NCBI GenBank assembly: GCA_037074705.1
Contig: CM073590.1
Span: 90,016,947 to 90,080,946 of the forward strand
DNA from: Zhengitettix transpicula
Taxonomy: Eukaryota; Arthropoda; Insecta; Orthoptera; Tetrigidae
Direction: 5' to 3'
Length of the DNA: 64,000 nt
Both the position numbers and the translations under genes were made by a program. The notes beneath the pieces were generated by a model. It was given only the letters and a program-made list of their open reading frames with translations. It was not told where the DNA came from and did no database searches. This document shows positions 56,849 through 64,000 of the stretch, piece after piece (the stretch's first letter is position 1; each line of letters begins with the position of its first letter).

Positions 56849-58152
56849 AAGTGAGTGTATGTTTCCCCCTAAATATGTAGATTGTAAGATTATATTAATA
56901 ACAACAAAAATGAGAACACAATGAGTCACTTTAATGGACTCTTAACGACAACTATATAATTCAAAGATTGAAGCCTTTCCCGGTTCCCGAGAACAATATA
57001 TTGAACTATATAATTAATTTTATATTTAAAAATAAATTGTTGCGATAATTTTCAAATTATCTAAGTACAGAAATTACGTGTTTTATGAAATTTTACCAAA
57101 TGCTAAAATAGTTAATGTAATTATAACATAAAAGATAATTATTGTTTACTTCAGAAAAAAATCCATTCAATTTAAAAACGCAACAGCAAGGATTAATAAC
57201 TAGAATAGTGAAATTTGAGGAGGAATACAGAACAAAGTTCAGTTTTAGTTTAATGTGAGAGCTTCCGATGTTCAATAGAAATTGGTCTGCTATTAAATTG
57301 GTATTTTGGAACATTGTCGGGAGGTATGTAGAAAGCTCTGTTGAGGATTCGGAAAACCTGTCTAGGAAAAATTCTACAGTGATAATAGTGATTGAAGAAT
57401 TCTTTTTCACCACATTACTATGTTTTCCCTGTCTGCGCCTTATCGGCTTCACAGGGTGATATATATTACAATTTACTATTCAATTTATATCTTGGTTTCA
57501 TTTGATCAAAATATTGTAGGTTCCAGTATGTCGTTTCCTACTTTTTTCTTGGCAGACTGGCCAGGCAGGGGAAAAAACCCTTTTGAGCTGCTGGTTACCC
57601 CAGGGATGTTATAACGGTTCCTCTCCTTAAACTCGTTATCTTCCTCAGCTCTAGAAATCACCATATTTAGGCACCCAGTACCATGATTACTCAAAGCCTT
57701 TAGGTAGTGTGGGAATCTCACATCACTATAAATCCTGCCACCTAAATTATTTTACTTCATCTGTGGGAATTTTGTTGTTGATATTATTCGTTTCTTGTTG
57801 TTTCTGCCTTTCCTCAAAACTTTTAGTCGCTGCTTCTAAACTGCCGAATTTGTCCAGCGATCGAAGTAGTGTGCTATATAGTCCTTTCAGAATATTTTAT
57901 ATACCCTTGGAGAATATTTTAATTTTGGACGCTCACTTTGATAAGAACGACGCTATCTTTTTTTTATCGAGGCCGCTTTTGAGTTCATACGTGCAAGAAT
58001 ATTTTGTGTAAGATGAATTTTCAAGGTTTTTAAGTGCTTAATTAAGGAAAAAACCTTAATAATTGTGCGTGTTCAATGTGCCAATGTTTGGCGATCGTTC
58101 AGAAAACACAATTATTGAAATAGACTAGGCATTTAAATTTTTTCATGTAGCT
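56849..58152. other. Unassigned sequence
   Basis: 57500-57720 has a minus-strand open frame of 71 codons (with GVTSSSKGFFPLPGQSAKKK) that looks protein-like but matches nothing I know. It may be part of a decayed retroelement. The rest is AT-rich. Confidence 0.4.
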
Positions 58153-58160
58153 GTTTAAGT

Positions 58161-58759
58161 CGGTGTTTCCCAACGTGGGTCACGTGAAGGCAATTTGATT
58201 GATCAGGTTGGAGGGGGAAGGGTAACTAAAATAAGCTAATCTAGAGTTTAAATATCGCCAGCTGCGATTTAACTTGTACAAAGGCCAAAATTGTTGGTAT
58301 CTCAATTTGACATAAACATTTGGTAAGTTTTGTGTTTTCTCCATAGACACATTTGAAAGTTTGGAGTAATATAAGTTACAATTTACTGGAAGAGTATTGT
58401 TTACTATGCCTACAGATGTATGTACTGTATTGATATGACGTACGTTAAGTGGCTGTCTACTGTAGTCTAGCGCCAACTCTGTGTGTTAAATGAAGTGGGA
58501 CCTTAATTTAATACAAAAGCTTGAATGCGGATTGTGACTGTACATTTGAATAGGAATAGCGATCTCAGATTAAAATGAATAATAGTATTGTTTATTCACA
58601 GACTTATTATTATTGAAGAGCCGTGACACCAAAGTTGTAATTAGGCTTCTTTAAGGAATGATTCACCTTTTTAATACATGAAAGATATGTATATGTTACA
58701 TAGAGAGGGCATTAGAAGACTTATGTGGAGAATGGTAAGAAAAAGGTTGGGGACCTCTG
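58161..58759. mobile_element. Non-autonomous hAT element (about 600 bp)
   Basis: The left end CGGTGTTTCCCAACG and the right end in reverse complement CAGAGGTCCCCAACC are hAT-type inverted repeats. GTTTAAGT (58153-58160) and GTCTAAGT (58760-58767) are an 8-bp target duplication with one change. No transposase frame is present. Confidence 0.88.
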
Positions 58760-59279
58760 GTCTAAGTCCTTGAGATTCTGTTTCTCAAACTTCCGTGAGT
58801 TTCGTGTTGATTACCTGCTGAATGCGTTAGAGAGTATAATCAGTGTCAAAAGTTTGAGATATTAATGTTACAATTTCGTAAGAAAACGGAAAGAGCTCAC
58901 GTTTTTTTCACTTTAGTCTCCCTGGCGTGGTGACGACCAATGGGCTATCTTGCGTCGGACCGTGTTGTCCACATCGCCATTCAGGGGATCTCTCTAAAAA
59001 AAAAATATATATATAACTCGTCCAAAATTTCTATACTTGGAGAAACATAATATTAGTTCAAATTCCAACTATGTCATTAAATTAATATTGTGTCGAAGCT
59101 ACTGATGTCCCAGACACATCTGCTCGTCTTTCCAGGCTGTTCATTTTCCGCACAATACCAACAATATGATGTTCACCTTATTCCTGTTTTTATAAAGAAT
59201 TACATGTTATTACTGCTTACAGGGTTGTCAGGCGTTCAGATTAAACTGGATAGTCGCTGGTTTTAGGACTCGTTTCCCA
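58760..59279. other. Unassigned sequence
   Basis: 58910-58990 is GC-richer and unassigned. Nothing else was seen. Confidence 0.45.
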
Positions 59280-59840
59280 GAGTCTCGAACAAACCTTTCG
59301 TTTTGTTTAAAAATCTACAATTTTCTCTAACTTTTAAGTCTAAATCATCGTTTTCAGGTTTCATCAAAGGACACAAAAATCGTATTAATAAGTTTTCTAA
59401 TACAAATGTTGTTTATAAAATTAAGTGTTAAAAAATTAAAACAAAAAGAATTTTAAATATTAGGATTATAGAACATAAATGTAATTTCAAACTGTCATAT
59501 AGTAAACAAAGTCCAATCACCAAACATTTTATGAAATTTAATGACGTTTTCGATTTTGACAATACCCCCATTTTTGACAGAGAACCACATTATTGCAAGA
59601 GAGTAATTTCTGAAATTATTAGTATCAAACAAATCTTGTTAATATTTAACATGACACAGAAAGCCTCTACAAGTTATGAGATGTTTTATTTTAACTTCTT
59701 TGGCGCTTATTTTTTATCTTTGAATTTAGTTCCTTATTCAATTTCTAATCTTAAGTTATTCACCGTTAAAAAAAGACACTAAACCACATCGAAACGTCCG
59801 GCATTTTTAAATTCAAATTCACTTTATTTAAGTTTATCAT
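59280..59840 (+). pseudogene. Penelope-like GIY-YIG nuclease remnant with hammerhead-like tail
   Basis: One plus-strand frame reads GFIKGHKNRINKF, NTNVVYKIKC and then, after a stop, RIIEHKCNFKL, SPITKHFMKFNDVFDFDN and REPHYCKRVISEIISIK. That is the nuclease from its GIY-side start to the C-terminal region. The piece that should hold the Y-I/V-G-Q-T catalytic turn and arginine is deleted between NVVYKIKC and RIIEHK. The following tail (59762-59830) has CATCGAAACGTCCGGCATTTTT-like sequence matching the P8 tails at 45.8-46.0 kb, but its helix II is lost. This links the P8 palindrome to a Penelope family distinct from that at 55 kb. Confidence 0.78.
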
Positions 59841-60590
59841 TTTTAAGTTTGTCTGTAGAAAGGTCGTTTATCGCATTGTTAAAAATTTAGTAGCCGCTAC
59901 ATGACAGCCCAAGCGAGCAAAAATTTCATGGAAAGGAGAAACTATGTGGATATGATGGGCTGAATGTGAGAGATTAAAATGACTACAGCGCTTCCAGTAA
60001 AGAAAAATACCAAAGTAATTATTATTGAATAATTTTTGGGCTACTGATGCAGGAATATTGCTACAAAAACTATGTAAAATAGAATAATAATTATTTGTTT
60101 TTACCATAATATTATTTACTTTCATCGTTACAAATAGCACAATTCTTAAAATTTTCTTTATTGATTTCATTAGCCCTTTTCTAATTTATTCACTTCTTCC
60201 TTCGAGGGTTTCACTACAGAATCATTACCCAGAGCAGGTCCATAGTATTATATTCACATAAGTTCTTGTTATAATTTACTGTTACATCATTGTACTGATT
60301 CATTCAAATTTTATGTTCAAATATTATGTTTTATCGTGAGATTAGGTGTTCAGATTAATGTTTAAAATATAGTGCTTGACGATTAGATAATAGTGAAAGT
60401 TGACAAAGAAATTATTCGTATATAAAAAAAATGTTTTTACGTTACGAGTCGGAGTCTTCAAGGCTCAAATCGTAGAAGGTTACACATGTAAAAAGTAGAG
60501 CAATTTAGGCATCGTTCAAGTTAATCTTTAATTCAACGAGTGTGTATCGATCATTTACTATCCCAAAAGTATTTCGGTCAATAATGTTAT
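59841..60590. other. Unassigned AT-rich sequence
   Basis: Nothing was recognised. Confidence 0.5.
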
Positions 60591-60711
60591 TAAAATGGAC
60601 TTCTACGTGCTGCCATTCCGACCAAAATACAGTTCGAGTGTGATACATGTGTGACGTTGTATTGACGTTGGCATTTTTGCTGCCCCTGCTTCACGGAAAA
60701 GTTGTTTCGAA

Positions 60712-60797
60712 ATGGCAAAACTGTGTTTCCGGGCGCCACTTCGGCGTCAATTGTTAGCGAACGAAATAAAGACTGTGAACAAAAGCCCAACGGCCAG
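60712..60797 (+). CDS. Candidate first coding exon with mitochondrial-type presequence
   Basis: ATG at 60712 sits in a strong start context (GAAATGG). Twenty-eight codons read MAKLCFRAPLRRQLLANEIK then TVNKSPTA, ending at a consensus donor CCAG/GTGAGT at 60797/60798. The N-terminus is rich in Arg/Lys, poor in acids and amphipathic, as in mitochondrial import signals. The surrounding 60590-60850 is GC-richer than its flanks and shows no repeat signature. If real, exon 2 would lie further right, within the window or beyond. I do not recognise the protein. Confidence 0.4.
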
Positions 60798-60850
60798 GTG
60801 AGTGGAAGCCACCCGGAGAGCGAAAACCCATCTGCAGCCTCCATCATCAT

Positions 60851-61205
60851 TGCAAAGAAATTCTTTACATTTGCTACTTAAAACATTGGATCAGATAACG
60901 CACCATAAATTTATAAATAATTCAGAATAAATATAGGGAAAGTTGTATTACATAAAAAATAAGTAAAATTATAAATAAACTAATATATATAAAAATTATC
61001 TGTCCCCTTTTCCAGTTGATTACTAATATATATAAAAAATATTATATTCCGGAAAATAGGTTTTAAAGATGATTAAGATATATGTCATGCGCATTTAATA
61101 TTAAACATTAAAATTCCCTTTTTCAGTGTAAAAGAATACTTGGATGATCAATCGCCAATACCAGAAGACATTGTTTCCCCAAGAATTTTAACCAAGAGAG
61201 GCTTA
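60851..61205. other. Unassigned AT-rich sequence (possible intron)
   Basis: Would be intron of the candidate gene at 60.7 kb. It shows two copies of CTAATATATATAAAAA-type words and nothing else. Confidence 0.35.
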
Positions 61206-62045
61206 TTGGTATTTGGTGGCCCACCAAATTAACATTGCCCGGAGTTACCCGGGTATTTATGTACCACTATTGTTAATGTAAGAATTATACTCAGCGACTC
61301 CTATAAATCCGGAATCGACAATAACCTAGGTCTTTTATGCATTACTTTTCATGTAACCCCCTTCCAATACGACCCGTACGGTTAGGGTGCTTCCACCCGT
61401 TGTCTTTTGGAGTTGAAATTAGACACGTAAAAATTCTAGTATGATAATATCAAATTAACCGACCCCGAAAACGTTTTATTCGACGCTAATAATGGCCTTT
61501 TAGGAATGTTTTTAAATTACTTCCCCTCCACACCCATTCCTGAAGGCGGTAGATCTTTTTCCCTCAGTGTAACATGTGTGTAAAGTTTGGTAGAAATTGC
61601 TCCACGCATTTAAGATGGTAAACGGAAATTTATCTCCCCCCTTCCAACCTCACACCTAGGGGCTGAACTATATCCTAACTGGCATAGTGAATGTCAGAAT
61701 TAAACTTACTGACGTATTTAACCCTGGATTCGACACCAATCTCGGTTGGTTAGCGTTATTTATATGTAACTCTTCTCCTTATTGGTGCGTTAAGGGTTGA
61801 AATTATAAGCTAGAAACATCTGGAAGGAAAGTATTAATCACATACCCCGACAAGTAATTAATCGACGCTAATATCGGCCGTTTTAGCATGTTTTTAAATT
61901 TCACCCACGTTCACCCTTTGGGAGTTTCTAACGCTTCTAAAACCCGACAGGAACCTTCCCGGGGGTGCGCACAATAAAGTTTCATTGGGTACATGGTTTA
62001 ATATCGGGCACATACGCACACAGACATTAATTTTTATATATTGTG
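61206..62045 (+). repeat. Dispersed repeat B, copy 5 (long)
   Basis: Begins with TTGCCCGGAGTTACCCGGGTA and contains several internal subunits (AATTATACTCAGCGACTCC, TCGACGCTAATA, CGGCCGTTTTAGCATG, CCTTTGGGAGTTTC) and an end CACACAGACATTAATTTTTATA. The most complete B copy in the window. Confidence 0.68.
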
Positions 62046-62089
62046 GTAATAATTAATTAGGCCATTATATTTTTAATATAATTAAATTT

Positions 62090-62940
62090 TTAGAGGCAGG
62101 AGCTTCCAAAGCGACAATGGCGCCGAGCTCTGTTTTTTTGTTGAAAGCCGAAATGGGAAATGCGCGCGCGTAAGGAATTCAGATATGAGAAGGAGGCTAA
62201 AATCTGAGTACGAGAGATATAATACAGTTCAGTTCTCTTAGATCATCAAACAGTAAAGTCTGCAAATATAAATATAAATTGCAAATCGCGAGTTCCTCTA
62301 TGGAAGCTAGCAAATAGTTGTACGGAGAGATTTTCATAACAATTTGCAAACGGGGAAGCAAAAGGTTGCTTCACGCTGATGGAACAATTTTCGCATTGAG
62401 GAATCCGGGGGGGGGGGGGGGGGGGGCTCATCCGAGGTTCCAGATAGCCGAGGACGAGAAATTCAAGCGTGTGCATTAAAATGGCAATGAAGTAGAGTCA
62501 GTGTAAAAAAATGGCTTTTTAGTGTGGTAGTGTTCAAGATACAAGAGAGAGATCTGGTACCAGACAGACGGTCCGTGAGTAACCAAAACTTTAATATAAA
62601 TTTGTAGACGATAATTAAAAGGGTAGAGTTAGATTTCGTTCAGTTTTCATTTCGTTCAGTTTTCTTTTCACTTATTTTCATATTGTTTTAGGTTAACTTA
62701 TATATATTGTTAATTGTCAGTTTATACATTGATTTTGTTCTAATTATCAAACCCAGTAGTGACCCTGAGATATAGAGATCCGACGTATTTGATTGTAATG
62801 ATATAAGAACAGTATGTTCATAGATGCTACGAATTAATAAATGAAAATTAAAGTATTTTTTTAAATGGATGAAATTCGGCATGAAAATAGATTTTGGAAA
62901 TTGTAAAATTTATCAACAATAATAAATTCCTTTTTAAGCT
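62090..62940 (+). repeat. Dispersed repeat C, copy 3 (with intron-like segment)
   Basis: Runs from a GACAATGGCGCCGAG region through GATATAATACAGTTCAGTT, a run of 20 G (62407-62426), TGGCTTTTTAGTGTGG and CTGGTACCAGACAGACGG. A donor-like CC/GTGAGT lies at 62575, and TCTAATTATCAAACCCAG ends at 62756. Then comes TAGTGACCCTGAG and an AT-rich end with AATAAATG. It matches the inverted copy at 36.1-37.1 kb at most positions. Confidence 0.85.
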
Positions 62941-64000
62941 CAATCACTGTTGTTAATTATTCCTATAATTAAATTAAATCTAATTGATCATTACAATATA
63001 GATAGATTTTTTGTTTATAGAACAGAGAATATTTCAATTTAAAGAATCCGTAACTGGCAAAGCGCATCAGTATTAAGGTTATTGAAGGAAATAAATGTTG
63101 GAGGAACTGAATTCCACTTAGAAATATATTCCGAAAGAAATCAGTCTTAATTTTCAACAATTTATCATAACATCGTCAAAGCACTAATATTTGTCACTTT
63201 ATACTAACGGTCATTTCTCACTACAATTATCCACAAATCACAAGCAATGCCTGCATTGAAAGAATAAATTTAGCTTCCATTTATTTGCAGCTACGAACTA
63301 CACTTAATAAGAGAGAATATTTTTGGGTTTCACGAAAAACTGCGACTACTCAAACCAAGTAATTCAGCTGTTATTTACCAAGTTATTTTTAAAAAAATAG
63401 TGTACACTTTCTATTTTGTTCAAATCAAACAATGACAGTCATGATATTATGCAACAGAAAATACTCCCGCACTTTTATTTGTGAGTGTGATGATATTGTC
63501 ATATAAAATCCTGAGTCCTTTGCCTTTATAGGGCCAGAAGCCCTCTTCAGCAATTATGTGTGAGTATGAGACATAGTTTTCTTGTGGGAATGAAAGTTGT
63601 GACTGCGGAGCTACCGAACCTCGTAGATGTGTTGCAAACAAGGAGGAACAGAGCGGTTGTGTTCACGGTAACTCCATTATCCCACGCCCCCCTTCCCTAA
63701 TCAAATACAGCGGTACTGCGGTACGTGAGCTTTCCGTCAACTGTAATTGGAAGAATCAGTTTTCTAGGGCCAATTGATTCACACCAACACACGCAAGTGT
63801 ATGAACCCGGAGAATATACAACTAACACATTTCACAACTTCTCTAGCCCCTTGTATCCAAAACCTGTAAAGTAACACATTATAAAAATAAAGAAAAAGAG
63901 ACAGATGTGAAAGAAGATGAGTCACTGAACACTCAGAAAGATGATGAACAGGAAGTTGCATAGTTGATGCCGAAAGCTCCTGTGAATAAATATCTAAGGT
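62941..64000. other. Unassigned sequence to window end
   Basis: A block at 63500-63560 reads, on the minus strand, GCTGAAGAGGGCTTCTGGCC, a small hairpin of the kind found in retroelement tails. No gene was recognised. Confidence 0.4.

Noticed and set aside
63500..63560. Further hammerhead-like tail (minus strand CTGAAGA then GGGC/GGCCC hairpin)
   Set aside because: The GAAA box is missing (TATAAAGG instead) and no helix I could be formed, so it was not called.

Overview
The window looks like repeat-dense, AT-rich nuclear DNA from an arthropod, most likely an insect with a large genome. The reasons are the mix of remnants (Jockey-type and RNase H-bearing LINEs, a mariner, a FLYWCH/MULE transposon, Penelope-like elements with GIY-YIG nuclease, non-autonomous hATs), long microsatellites, splice-type signals and no bacterial operon structure. 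The species cannot be named from the sequence alone.

The one intact system is a complete LTR retrotransposon on the minus strand at 27670-32496. It has two identical 333-bp LTRs, a Gag with one zinc-knuckle-like motif, and a Pol with protease, reverse transcriptase, RNase H, integrase (H-H-C-C, D-D-35-E) and a GPY/F module, which is Ty3/gypsy order. Pol lies in the -1 frame behind an A-AAA-AAC slippery heptamer followed by a small hairpin. The 11 nt next to the 5' LTR do not match a tRNA end but are perfectly complementary to 11 nt inside the LTR, where transcription could start. That is the layout of Tf1/sushi-type self-priming. The LTR ends are TATAA...TTATA rather than TG...CA, and the protease reads D-P-G rather than D-S/T-G.

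Layout. 1-9.6 kb: mostly unassigned AT-rich DNA, one candidate terminal exon, a decayed LINE (2.4-4.0 kb) and a Penelope tail with a hammerhead-like motif (5.8 kb). 9.6-14.4 kb: dispersed repeat A, LINE and FLYWCH/MULE remnants, and a decayed copy of a multicopy protein family. 15.2-27.6 kb: a candidate secreted-protein exon, repeats A and B, a Jockey remnant, and a CpG-containing island beside the LTR element. 32.6-45.8 kb: repeat C (which carries an intron-like segment), repeats A and B, a 186-bp GA tract. 45.8-48.4 kb: a Penelope palindrome and a mariner interrupted by a LINE fragment. 48.4-64 kb: repeat B split by an inverted Penelope tail pair, a CR1/Jockey-like LINE 3' end, back-to-back Penelope nuclease remnants, two hATs with 8-bp target duplications, a third Penelope remnant, a candidate mitochondrial-type first exon, and more B and C copies.

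Apart from the LTR retrotransposon genes, no confident complete protein-coding gene is present. Host genes, if any, are seen only as short candidate exons at 1.7, 15.4, 27.5, 48.9-49.1 and 60.7 kb.
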